Below are positions 1 through 7,665 of a DNA stretch of 64,000 nt, in pieces (positions within the stretch are counted from its first letter, which is position 1; the number at the start of each line of letters is the position of its first letter). The notes below the pieces were generated by a model, which saw nothing but the letters and a program-made list of their open reading frames with translations, searched no databases and was not told where the DNA came from. Location of the stretch: positions 3,100,001-3,164,000 of the forward strand of contig CP036279.1 of the NCBI GenBank assembly GCA_007748055.1. The letters run 5' to 3'. This DNA is from Kolteria novifilia. GTDB taxonomy: Bacteria > Planctomycetota > Planctomycetia > Kolteriales > Kolteriaceae. Both the position numbers and the translations under genes were made by a program.

Positions 1-967
1 AGGCGACGTCCAACGGGCCCGGGAACTCGTCGACGTCGCCCTGCGAGCGGGCGCTGACTCGGTCAAGTTTCAGTTTCTCTTCCCGGAGGGGCTCTATCTG
101 CCCGAGTTTCTGACCGAACAGGGTTACCAACCCAACGAGGTCTTTCAGAAGCGACTCGACGGCATGCTCGACGAGGAGGGGTTCCGGGAGGTTCACCAGT
201 ACTGTCAAGAGAAAGACCTGTCGCTGTCGGCCTCGATCTTCGACAAGCGGGGGCTCGAGTTGCTCGAGTCGATGGATCCGCCTTACATCAAGCTCGCATC
301 TTGTGACCTCAACAACGGACCGCTCTTGCGGCGCGTGGGGGAAACGGGTCGCAAGATGATCGTTTCGACGGGAATGGCGACACTCGGCGAGATCGACAAG
401 GCGGTCGATCAGATCGTCGCGACGGGGAACACCGACATCGTGCTGCTGCACTGCGTATCCGTCTATCCCTGTCCGCTCGAGCGGATGAACCTCTCTTTCT
501 TGACGACGCTTCAGACTGCCTTTGGCTTCCCGGTCGGCCTTTCGGACCATACCGAAAGCAGCCTGGCCGCGGCGATGGCAATCTGTCTCGGAGCAACGTG
601 GATCGAGAAGCACTACACGCTCGACCGCGGGGCGGAGGGCTTCGATCACGCCTACGCGATGGAGCCGGAAATGCTCGAGCGGTTCGTCGCCGATGTGCGC
701 GCCGCCGAGGATGCGCTGAGCCGACCCAACGTCAAGCTCGGCGAGTCGGAGCGGAATGTCAAGCAGCGGGCTCGACGGGGACTCTATGCCGCCCGCGACA
801 TGCAGCCGGGCGAGGTGATTCGCGAAGAGGATGTGCTGATCGTTCGCCCGGAGGGTACGCTCCGGCCGAACGATGTGAGCCTGTTGATCGGTCGTCCCCT
901 GGCGCACGCGATCGCTCGGTTCGCCCCGTTCGACTACGACACGCTCGACTGGACGGAAGCGACGTGA
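1..967 (+). CDS. neuB: N-acetylneuraminate synthase family protein (NeuB-type), 5' partial
   Basis: Condenses phosphoenolpyruvate with an N-acetylated hexosamine to make a nonulosonic (sialic-acid-like) acid in the cytoplasm. The frame is open from base 2, upstream of the first ATG at 164, so the gene starts outside the window. About 320 codons are visible. The TIM-barrel part shows DSVKFQ, PPYIKLAS, GLSDHTESS and WIEKHYTLDR, all typical of NeuB. The C-terminal ~60 residues (RRGLYAARDMQPGEVI onward) form the SAF/antifreeze-like domain that closes the active site. It heads a + strand glycan locus, although 533 bases separate it from the next gene. Whether the product is neuraminic, legionaminic or pseudaminic acid cannot be read from this gene alone; the PseG-like and amidotransferase neighbours point to a di-N-acylated bacterial sugar. 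Confidence 0.93.
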   Translation, partial: GDVQRARELVDVALRAGADSVKFQFLFPEGLYLPEFLTEQGYQPNEVFQKRLDGMLDEEGFREVHQYCQEKDLSLSASIFDKRGLELLESMDPPYIKLASCDLNNGPLLRRVGETGRKMIVSTGMATLGEIDKAVDQIVATGNTDIVLLHCVSVYPCPLERMNLSFLTTLQTAFGFPVGLSDHTESSLAAAMAICLGATWIEKHYTLDRGAEGFDHAYAMEPEMLERFVADVRAAEDALSRPNVKLGESERNVKQRARRGLYAARDMQPGEVIREEDVLIVRPEGTLRPNDVSLLIGRPLAHAIARFAPFDYDTLDWTEAT

Positions 968-1500
968 CGCCAACCGGGTGTTGGGACTCGTCTCTCGAGT
1001 TTGACGTTGCCGCCTCGATGCGGCACCCCGGCGGAGCGATTCGGATGCGGTCGCTCGGGTGATCCGGCAAGGAACAGGCCGATCGCCGAAACTTCATCCC
1101 TTCTTCACGCGAGAATCATTTTCTCGCGTTCGTGCGCGCCTTATGACCTACTGGGTGACAGGTTCTTCCAACGTTACAAGTGAATCACGGCCAGTCGCGT
1201 CGATATCCGGGGGCACGCCCAAGTCGTCGGTTGACGCTCTTCGCCGCACGACGTTAATACGCTCTTGTTGAAATTTTCTGGGTTCTCCCGGACGGGTGAC
1301 GAATGGTCTGCATTCCGTGAGCTATCGTTAGGTGTCCAGAAATTGCGTTAAGAGTTGTTCTCTGGTGCTTTGGGCGGAGCGAAACAGCTTCGGGAGCGTG
1401 ATGCGGCTGGATCAGCTAGGGTGAAATGGTTCCGCAGGGACGCGACCGGTGACGATTCGGCAGCGCGCGATTCACCCGTTGAATCGAAAGTGTAACTCCC
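968..1500. other. Intergenic region between neuB and the glycan operon
   Basis: No convincing gene on either strand. A small inverted repeat (GCCGC / GCGGC at about 1008-1023) lies just after neuB and could be a weak terminator. A TTGACG at 1231-1236, followed after 18 bases by TAATAC, is a weak promoter candidate for the downstream operon. The second half (about 1250-1350) is somewhat AT-richer than the surrounding coding DNA, as expected for a promoter region. Confidence 0.4.
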
Positions 1501-2586
1501 ATGATGCACGACCAACCCCTCTCTCGGGTTCTGTTCATCTGTCGTGGCTCGACCGATGTCGGTCTCGGTCACGTGATTCGTTCGCGAACCATCGCCTTCG
1601 AGATGGCGCGTCGGACCTCGGTGCGGGTGGTGGTCATCGGGGACGAGTATGTCGACGCCCTCCTGGCCGGTCGCGGGTTGACCTACCAGATCGTCGATGA
1701 TGAGCCGGGCGTCATCGCGGCCATCGACGCGTACGATCCCGACATTGTCGTTTTCGATCTCATCGAGCTTTCGAAGAAACTCTACCAGCGGGTGAGTCGA
1801 CGTTGCATGACGGTGTCGGTCTCCCCGATTTTCGATCATCTGACGTCGACCGATTTGTTCTTCCACCGAACGCGATGCCAGGGATCCGACTGGGATCTCG
1901 AGCGGTTCGATGGCGAGGTGCGCAGCGGGCTCGAGTACGCCGTCGTGCGCGAACAGTGCGTCAAGATTTCCGCCGCGCAGTACGAGCAGAACATCAATCA
2001 GCAGCCGATGGCGGTGGCGATCTCGATGGGAGGATCGGACGCGGGCAACAAGACGCTCGAAGTACTCCGCTCCATCAAGTCGCTTCCGAGGCGGATGCTC
2101 TTTTGGGTGCTCCTGGGAGAGGGCTACGGACACTCCTACGAGGCCCTCGTCGATTGCGTCAAACGCGACACGCAGCATGAGATCATTCTCGCGAAGACCA
2201 GCGATTCGATGTGGCGCGTGATGAGCAGTTGCGCCCTGGCGATTCTGGCCGGCGGCACGGTGACCTACGAAGCCGTCTTCGCGGGGCTGCCATCGATCAA
2301 CATCTTTGAGAAGCCCGAACACGTCTTCCTGGTGCGGGAACTGGTCGAGCGAGGAACGTGCTTGACGGCCGGTTTCCCCCTGAACGCGGCGATCGATGTC
2401 GCGACTGCCAATCTTCTTCACCTCGAGCAGCACCGTGAGGAACTGGTCGCGATGCACCGCGCCTGCGACGGTTTGATGGATCGTCGGGGCGCCGCGCGGA
2501 TCGCCCAGGAGATCCTCGAATGCCATTGGCAACGGACTCAGACGATTCGCGCCGAGCCGCTTCTCGCTCGGCAAAGGGTGGTGTGA
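1501..2586 (+). CDS. PseG/SpsG-like nucleotide-sugar hydrolase or glycosyltransferase
   Basis: 361-residue GT-B-fold protein. The N-terminus has the PseG/SpsG signature GLGHVIRSRTIAFE, whose His is the catalytic residue in PseG (UDP-2,4-diacetamido-2,4,6-trideoxy-L-altrose hydrolase). The C-terminal half has ISMGGSDAGNKTLEVL and LAILAGGTVTYEAVFAGLPS, typical of the nucleotide-binding lobe of this family. PseG removes UDP to free the sugar used by a NeuB-type synthase, so the neighbouring neuB fits. Two ATGs (1501, 1504) are possible starts. The stop codon overlaps the ATG of the next gene (TGATG), indicating translational coupling. Some SpsG-family proteins are of unknown function, so the exact substrate is inferred. 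Confidence 0.75.
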   Translation: MMHDQPLSRVLFICRGSTDVGLGHVIRSRTIAFEMARRTSVRVVVIGDEYVDALLAGRGLTYQIVDDEPGVIAAIDAYDPDIVVFDLIELSKKLYQRVSRRCMTVSVSPIFDHLTSTDLFFHRTRCQGSDWDLERFDGEVRSGLEYAVVREQCVKISAAQYEQNINQQPMAVAISMGGSDAGNKTLEVLRSIKSLPRRMLFWVLLGEGYGHSYEALVDCVKRDTQHEIILAKTSDSMWRVMSSCALAILAGGTVTYEAVFAGLPSINIFEKPEHVFLVRELVERGTCLTAGFPLNAAIDVATANLLHLEQHREELVAMHRACDGLMDRRGAARIAQEILECHWQRTQTIRAEPLLARQRVV

Positions 2587-3278
2587 TGGAGAGGATCGGG
2601 CTGATCGATTATGGCGCGGGGAACACGACCTCGGTTCTCAACGCGCTCGAACATCTGCGGCTCGATGTGACGTTGGCGCGGACGCCCGAGGACTTGGAGA
2701 ACGCCGATCGACTGATCCTGCCCGGAGTCGGGGCGTTCGCGTCGGCGATGCGGAAACTCGAACGGCTGGCATTGGTCGACGCTCTCGGCGATCACGTGGT
2801 CGAACGGAAAAAGCCCTTTCTGGGGATCTGTGTCGGCATGCAGTTGCTAGCCGACCTTGGCCACGAGTTCGAAACCTATCCGGGGCTGGGGTACGTCGCT
2901 GGTGAAGTCAAGCGATTGCGAGCCGAGGAGGTGGGGCTTCGGGTTCCGCATATCGGTTGGAACGAGGTCGATTACGATCCGAGTTGTCCCCTGTTCGAGG
3001 GGATGTCGGCGCCGGCGTTCTACTTCGTGCACAGCTACGTGATCGAGCCCAGCGATCCGACGTCGACAGTCGCGACTTGCTTGCACGGTGGTCCCTTCGC
3101 GGCTGCGGTGCGGCGCGGCAATATCTTCGGCGTCCAGTTCCACCCCGAGAAGAGCCAACGCGATGGATTGAAGCTACTGGAGAACTTTGCGTCCTTCGAG
3201 GTAACCCGAGGTGACGAGCCGACGCGGCAAGGGCGACCGAGCGTCGCGGATGGCTCGCTGGTGATCAGGTCCCGTTGA
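2586..3278 (+). CDS. hisH: HisH-type glutamine amidotransferase subunit of the sugar amidination system
   Basis: 230-residue class I glutamine amidotransferase. It has the nucleophile elbow GICVGMQLL with the catalytic Cys and the His-Glu pair in QFHPEKS, so glutaminase activity is expected. The start is the ATG overlapping the upstream stop (TGATG); an earlier in-frame ATG at 2520 lies inside the upstream gene. Although HisH-like, it sits with a HisF-like protein and a WbpG-type amidotransferase inside a glycan operon rather than among histidine genes. In Pseudomonas O-antigen and Campylobacter/Legionella flagellin-sugar pathways, equivalent HisH/HisF pairs supply ammonia for forming acetamidino groups. 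That role is the likely one here. Its stop overlaps the next ATG (TGATG). Confidence 0.88.
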   Translation: MERIGLIDYGAGNTTSVLNALEHLRLDVTLARTPEDLENADRLILPGVGAFASAMRKLERLALVDALGDHVVERKKPFLGICVGMQLLADLGHEFETYPGLGYVAGEVKRLRAEEVGLRVPHIGWNEVDYDPSCPLFEGMSAPAFYFVHSYVIEPSDPTSTVATCLHGGPFAAAVRRGNIFGVQFHPEKSQRDGLKLLENFASFEVTRGDEPTRQGRPSVADGSLVIRSR

Positions 3279-4375
3279 TGATCAAGAACGCATTCGATCC
3301 TGAACCGCATCTGTCCGAGTCCTCGTTGGAGAAAGGGCTTGCCGATCGCACGGACCAGTTGCCCGACGCGCTTCATCGCGGGATCGTCGAGCGGGTGGCG
3401 CGGATGTATCAACATGCCAAGGAGGGGCAGCGGCACGCTTCCGGCCCGTACCGAATCGGCGGCGAGTGGGCATCCTTCTACGAGGAGCGTGAACGTCTCT
3501 ACGAGCCGCTTCGCCAAGGGGATATCGACGCGAGTCTCGCCTTGCTTCGCGGCTTTTGGCGCAATGAACTCGGGCCATTGGTGAAAGAATACGCTCGCTT
3601 CGAGCAATTGGTCGCTCGCGAGGAGCCGGCGACGAGCCGCTTCCAGGCCGGTGTCGTCCGCAACTACCTCATCTGGAATGATCTCGTCGATGCTTCACCA
3701 GAGTCGCTGCGAATTCCCGACGTCGGCAACCCTTGGGGCTACGTGATCGACGGCGTGATGGTCGCTCCCAAAGCGACTCGTTTCCACGCCCTGTCGACGC
3801 AGGCCCAGCGCCTCGTGAGTGACGCCGAGCGGCCTTGGGTCCTCGAGATTGGAGCGGGGTACGGCGGGATGGCGTACTACCTGCTCCGCGATCGAGCGGA
3901 TGTCACGTACGTCGACTTCGATCTCCCCGAGACGCTCGTGCTGGCGGCGTACTACTTGCTGTGCTGCTTGCCCGATCGTCGACACTTCCTCTACGGTGAG
4001 GGGGAAATTCCCTGGGGCGAACGCTCCGGGTTGGCGTCGCTGTTGCTTCCCAACTTCGCACTGGCGAGCGTTCCCGAACGAAGCGCGGCGTTGGTCGTCA
4101 ATAGTTTCAGTCTGTCGGAGATGCCCAGGGGAACGCTCGCCGAGTACTGCGACCGGATCGGGCACATCACCGACGTCTATTTTTGGCACAACAATGTCGA
4201 CCGCTGGGGAGTGGTCAACCGGGGGCACGAACGCATCCCGGCATCGGCGTACCCGCTCGACGAGAGTCTCTTGTCGCTCGTGTCGAAGCACTTCGATCAG
4301 TTCCACGGTCACGGGGGGGACTATCGCGAGTACCTCTACCGCCGGGTCGAGGCGCACGCCCAGATGGAAGCGTGA
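3278..4375 (+). CDS. Putative sugar O-methyltransferase
   Basis: 365-residue SAM-dependent methyltransferase. The SAM-binding motif I is VLEIGAGYGGMAYYLL at about residue 187, followed by an acidic strand end (VTYVDFDLPE) and NSFSLSEMP. The N-terminal ~150 residues are helical, with a block RNYLIWNDLVDASPESL and a long insertion before the SAM domain, the arrangement of the family annotated as putative sugar O-methyltransferases in surface-polysaccharide clusters. I start it at the ATG coupled to the hisH stop (TGATG); a TTG lies directly in front. It probably methylates a hydroxyl of the glycan made here. The acceptor sugar is unknown. Confidence 0.7.
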   Translation: MIKNAFDPEPHLSESSLEKGLADRTDQLPDALHRGIVERVARMYQHAKEGQRHASGPYRIGGEWASFYEERERLYEPLRQGDIDASLALLRGFWRNELGPLVKEYARFEQLVAREEPATSRFQAGVVRNYLIWNDLVDASPESLRIPDVGNPWGYVIDGVMVAPKATRFHALSTQAQRLVSDAERPWVLEIGAGYGGMAYYLLRDRADVTYVDFDLPETLVLAAYYLLCCLPDRRHFLYGEGEIPWGERSGLASLLLPNFALASVPERSAALVVNSFSLSEMPRGTLAEYCDRIGHITDVYFWHNNVDRWGVVNRGHERIPASAYPLDESLLSLVSKHFDQFHGHGGDYREYLYRRVEAHAQMEA

Positions 4376-4546
4376 GTTGGCGTTCGCGGCGGAAGCCGGA
4401 TCGGCGCGTTCAGAAAGAGCCTTGGGTACCGTTGAGACCTGATGTTCGGGTGCCACTGGCTGCTTGTCGGCCAGTGAGAACGAGGCACACAACCGGCAAC
4501 TCGAAATGGGAAGTTTGACAGAGCGCCAGTCGCGGGATTCATCGAG
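4376..4546. repeat. Intercistronic hairpin inside the operon
   Basis: This 171-base spacer is the only sizeable gap between 1501 and 14487. It contains a perfect 7-bp stem, CACTGGC (4454-4460) with GCCAGTG (4470-4476), preceded by GGGTGC. The short GGGTGCCA text resembles the dispersed hairpin repeats found elsewhere in the window, so it may be a repeat copy rather than a regulator. An RNA hairpin here could stabilise or attenuate the downstream half of the transcript. Confidence 0.4.
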
Positions 4547-5356
4547 ATGCTCAAGAACCGACTCATTCCCGTGGTGCTCTTGCGCGAGGGAGTCGTGGTG
4601 CAAAGCAAACGCTTCGGTCGCTACCAACTCCTGGGGAATCCGGCGACGATCGTCGAACGACTTAGCGATTGGGCCTCGGATGAACTGATCTACCTCGATA
4701 TCAGCGGCCGTCGTGACTACGACCTCGGCCGCGACGACTTGGCTCAGGGGCGGACTTCCGATCTGTTGTCGATCTTGCGGGAGATCTCCCGGCGCTGTTT
4801 CATGCCGATGGCCTTTGGAGGCGGACTGCGAACCGTGGAGGACTGCGCCGAACGCGTCGCCAACGGAGCCGATAAAGTCGTCATCAACACCCAAGCCTTG
4901 CACGAGCCGGAGTTCATCGATCGCTGCGCGAAGGAGTTTGGAGCACAGTGCGTCGTCGTTTGTATTGATGCCAAGCAAACAGTCGATCAGACGTGGGAGG
5001 TCTTCGCCGAGCGTGGAAAACGCCCCACGGGACGGTCTCCCGATCAGTGGGCCAAGGAGTGCCAAGAGCGGGGGGCCGGCGAGATTCTCATCCAGTCGAT
5101 CGATCGCGACGGGACCGGCCAGGGCTACGACGTGCCGCTGGTACGGAGTATCGCTCGCGCGGTTCAGGTTCCGGTGATCGCTCTCGGTGGGGTCGGACAG
5201 TGGGGACATCTCGCCGACGGCTTGATCGAGGGAGAAGCCGACGCCGTCAGTGCCGCCAACATCTTCAACTACTCCGAGAACAGCGTGCTCAAAGCGAAAC
5301 GAAGCCTTTTCGAGGCGGGACTCAACGTTCGGGAGCCGAGCCTTGCAAGTCATTGA
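4547..5356 (+). CDS. hisF: HisF-like subunit (imidazole glycerol phosphate synthase cyclase homologue) for sugar amidination
   Basis: 269-residue TIM barrel of the HisF family: PMAFGGGLRTVEDC, GADKVVINT, GEILIQSIDRDGTGQGYD and VIALGGVGQWGHL are all recognisable phosphate-binding or barrel motifs. True HisF starts with a conserved CLDV strand whose Asp is a catalytic acid; here that strand reads IPVVLL, so the first catalytic Asp is missing. The second Asp is present (VVCIDAKQ). This matches HisF paralogues that only channel ammonia from HisH to a sugar amidotransferase, and the WbpG-type gene follows 34 bases downstream. A role in histidine synthesis is therefore unlikely. Confidence 0.88.
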   Translation: MLKNRLIPVVLLREGVVVQSKRFGRYQLLGNPATIVERLSDWASDELIYLDISGRRDYDLGRDDLAQGRTSDLLSILREISRRCFMPMAFGGGLRTVEDCAERVANGADKVVINTQALHEPEFIDRCAKEFGAQCVVVCIDAKQTVDQTWEVFAERGKRPTGRSPDQWAKECQERGAGEILIQSIDRDGTGQGYDVPLVRSIARAVQVPVIALGGVGQWGHLADGLIEGEADAVSAANIFNYSENSVLKAKRSLFEAGLNVREPSLASH

Positions 5357-5390
5357 CCACTTGGGAAGTTCACGTCGAGCGATCCAGCCG

Positions 5391-6587
5391 ATGCGCTACT
5401 GCCAACGCTGCATCTACCCGGAGTGCGCCGTGAACGTACTTTTCGACGACGAGGGGATCTGTAGCGCCTGCCGACTGTGGGAGGAGTTGAAGCCTCTGAT
5501 GACCGCCGAATTCTGGGCGGGGCGACGCTCGCGATTCGAGGAGTTAATCGATCAGTACCGAAACAAGAGCGGTTCGAACTGGGATTGCATCATCGCCGTC
5601 AGTGGTGGCAAGGACAGCTATTGGCAGACGCACCTGATCAAGAACGTCTACGGCCTCAATCCTCTGCTCGTCACCTACCACGGCAACAACTACCTGCCCG
5701 AGGGACAGGCGAATCTCGACCGGATGCGCGAGGTATTCGGGGTCGATCACGTGACGTTCGGCCCAAGTATCGAGACGCTCAAGAAGCTCAATCGCCTCTG
5801 CTTCAAGAAGATGGGCGACATGAACTGGCATGGCCATGCCGGCATCAAGACCATCCCCGTCCAGATGGCGGTCCGCTTCGGCGTGCCCTTGGTCGTTTGG
5901 GGCGAGATCACGTGGTCGGTCTCGGGGATGTTCTCGCCCGATGACTACGTCGAGTACAATAAGCGGACCGTCTTCGAGCACGACATGCGCGGCTACAGTC
6001 CCGCCGACATGATCGCCGGCGACGAGGGACTGACGCCCGGCGACCTCTCCTGGCTCCAGTATCCCTCCGACGAGGATCTCGATCGCGTCGGCGTTCGCGG
6101 GATCTACATCGGGAACTTCTTTCCCTGGAAACCGAATGAGCACGCCAAGCTCATGCAGGAAAAGTACGGATTCGAGTTCGCGCGTCAGCCCTTCGAACGG
6201 ACCTACCGCAGAATGTCGAATCTCGACGACATGCACGAGAACGGCATCCACGACTACATGAAGTTCATCAAGTTCGGCTACGGTCGCGCCTCGGATCATG
6301 CCGCCAAGGACATTCGCGACGGCTACCTGACTCGCGACCAGGGAGTCGAACTGGTCGGACGGCTCGATCACATCAAACCACGGCACGATTTGGAACGCTG
6401 GCTCGACTACGTCGGCATGACCGAGGAGGAGTTCGATCGCATCGCCGATCGCTTCCGCAATCCGCGCGTCTGGTGGATCGAGAACGATCGCTGGTTCAAG
6501 CACAATATTTGGGGCGAGCCAAGTGACTACGGCCCCGTGCACCTCGATGACCCGAGCCTCCGGGAGAGGTTTGTGCGCCATGAGTGA
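5391..6587 (+). CDS. N-acetyl sugar amidotransferase (WbpG/PseA-type)
   Basis: 398 residues. The N-terminus carries Cys pairs CQRCIYPEC and CSAC typical of the family, and then the ATP-pyrophosphatase P-loop IIAVSGGKDSYW. Family members adenylate an acetamido group of a nucleotide sugar and use ammonia delivered by HisH/HisF to form an acetamidino group. I place the start at 5391 (MRYCQRC), because the family begins at this Cys motif and the in-frame sequence upstream overlaps hisF. With the two preceding his-like genes it makes a complete amidination module. The gene overlaps the next start by 8 bases. Whether the target is a hexuronic acid or a nonulosonic-acid precursor is not decided by sequence; the neuB neighbour favours the latter. 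Confidence 0.88.
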   Translation: MRYCQRCIYPECAVNVLFDDEGICSACRLWEELKPLMTAEFWAGRRSRFEELIDQYRNKSGSNWDCIIAVSGGKDSYWQTHLIKNVYGLNPLLVTYHGNNYLPEGQANLDRMREVFGVDHVTFGPSIETLKKLNRLCFKKMGDMNWHGHAGIKTIPVQMAVRFGVPLVVWGEITWSVSGMFSPDDYVEYNKRTVFEHDMRGYSPADMIAGDEGLTPGDLSWLQYPSDEDLDRVGVRGIYIGNFFPWKPNEHAKLMQEKYGFEFARQPFERTYRRMSNLDDMHENGIHDYMKFIKFGYGRASDHAAKDIRDGYLTRDQGVELVGRLDHIKPRHDLERWLDYVGMTEEEFDRIADRFRNPRVWWIENDRWFKHNIWGEPSDYGPVHLDDPSLRERFVRHE

Positions 6588-7659
6588 GACTTGCGCATCA
6601 GCGCTTCGCGTCGAGGAGATTCGCCCCGCGGCCATGATGGAGGCCAAGCGGAGTTGCGTGATCGCCGACCGCGAGTATCTTCTCGAACGCCGCGACGAAT
6701 GGGTCGACGTCGACTGCCCCGCTTGCGGGGAAGACGCGGCGGGTGACTACGGGTCGAAGGATGGCTTCGCGTACGTCGAGTGTCAGGATTGTGGCACCGT
6801 CTACACCAGCCCGCGCCCGTCGCTAGCCCTGCTCGAACGCTTCTATGCCCAATCGAAGAACTACGCCTACTGGAATAAGCACATCTTTCCCGCCAGCGAG
6901 TCGGCGCGGCGCGAACGCATTTTCAAGCCGCGCGTCGAGCGTCTTGTCGACTATTGCCGCCAATTCGGCTTCGCGGGGGGGACGCTCTTGGAGGTGGGGG
7001 CCGCCTTCGGGACCTTCTGCGAGGAGGTCCGGCACACGGGACACTTCGAGCGGATCATCGCCCTCGAACCGACTCCCGATCTCGCCCAGACCTGTCGCGA
7101 GCGGGGGTTCGAGGTCTGGGAGCAACCCGTCGAGAAGACGGAGCGATCGCGAGTCGCGGACGTCGTCGCGGCCTTCGAGGTGATCGAGCATCTCTTTTCC
7201 CCGAGTGACTTCCTTGGCCACGTCCGGCGTATGCTCAAGCCGAGCGGGATGCTGGTCCTGAGCTGCCCGAACGTTCGGGGCTTCGACGTCTCCGCCCTGC
7301 GAGAACAGTCCTCGACGTTCGATCACGAGCATCTGAACTACTTTCATCCCGAGTCGCTTCCCCTTCTGCTCGCGCGCGAAGGGTTCACGACGGAGGTGGT
7401 CGAGACGCCGGGGCGCCTCGACGCGGAATTGGTACGCGGCGCGGTGATGGCGGAACATCACTCGCTGGATCGGCAGCCCTTTCTTCAAACGGTCCTCCTC
7501 GATCGCTGGGACGAGTTGGGCCGGCCCTTCCAGGACTTTCTCGCCCAACACCGTCTGTCGTCGCACCTTTGGGTGGTGGCCCGTCGAAAAGAACCGGGCG
7601 GCGACTCGGGCGGAACCTCGAACAAGACATGGTCAGAAGACCACGACCACAAGGCGTGA
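6580..7659 (+). CDS. Class I SAM methyltransferase with N-terminal zinc-binding motif
   Basis: 359 residues. The N-terminal ~60 residues contain a CPAC...CQDC four-cysteine knuckle (VDCPACGEDA, YVECQDCGTVY), followed by TSPRPS and a helical linker. The SAM domain begins at LLEVGAAFGTFCEEV, with VVAAFEVIEHLFSP as the post-motif typical of Methyltransf_23 proteins. Such zinc-knuckle methyltransferases are common in LPS and capsule clusters, where they modify sugars. The start at 6580 overlaps the amidotransferase stop by 8 bases, and the next gene begins 6 bases after the stop, so it belongs to the operon. The substrate is unknown. Confidence 0.75.
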   Translation: MSETCASALRVEEIRPAAMMEAKRSCVIADREYLLERRDEWVDVDCPACGEDAAGDYGSKDGFAYVECQDCGTVYTSPRPSLALLERFYAQSKNYAYWNKHIFPASESARRERIFKPRVERLVDYCRQFGFAGGTLLEVGAAFGTFCEEVRHTGHFERIIALEPTPDLAQTCRERGFEVWEQPVEKTERSRVADVVAAFEVIEHLFSPSDFLGHVRRMLKPSGMLVLSCPNVRGFDVSALREQSSTFDHEHLNYFHPESLPLLLAREGFTTEVVETPGRLDAELVRGAVMAEHHSLDRQPFLQTVLLDRWDELGRPFQDFLAQHRLSSHLWVVARRKEPGGDSGGTSNKTWSEDHDHKA

Positions 7660-7665
7660 GTTGGT

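Noticed and set aside
1231-1260. Strong promoter before the glycan operon
   Set aside because: The -35 is good but the -10 matches only half of the consensus; kept only as a weak candidate.
2586-5356. hisH and hisF as part of histidine biosynthesis
   Set aside because: They lie with neuB, a PseG-like gene and a WbpG-type amidotransferase, and the HisF lacks its first catalytic Asp; hisD is 20 kb away among unrelated genes.
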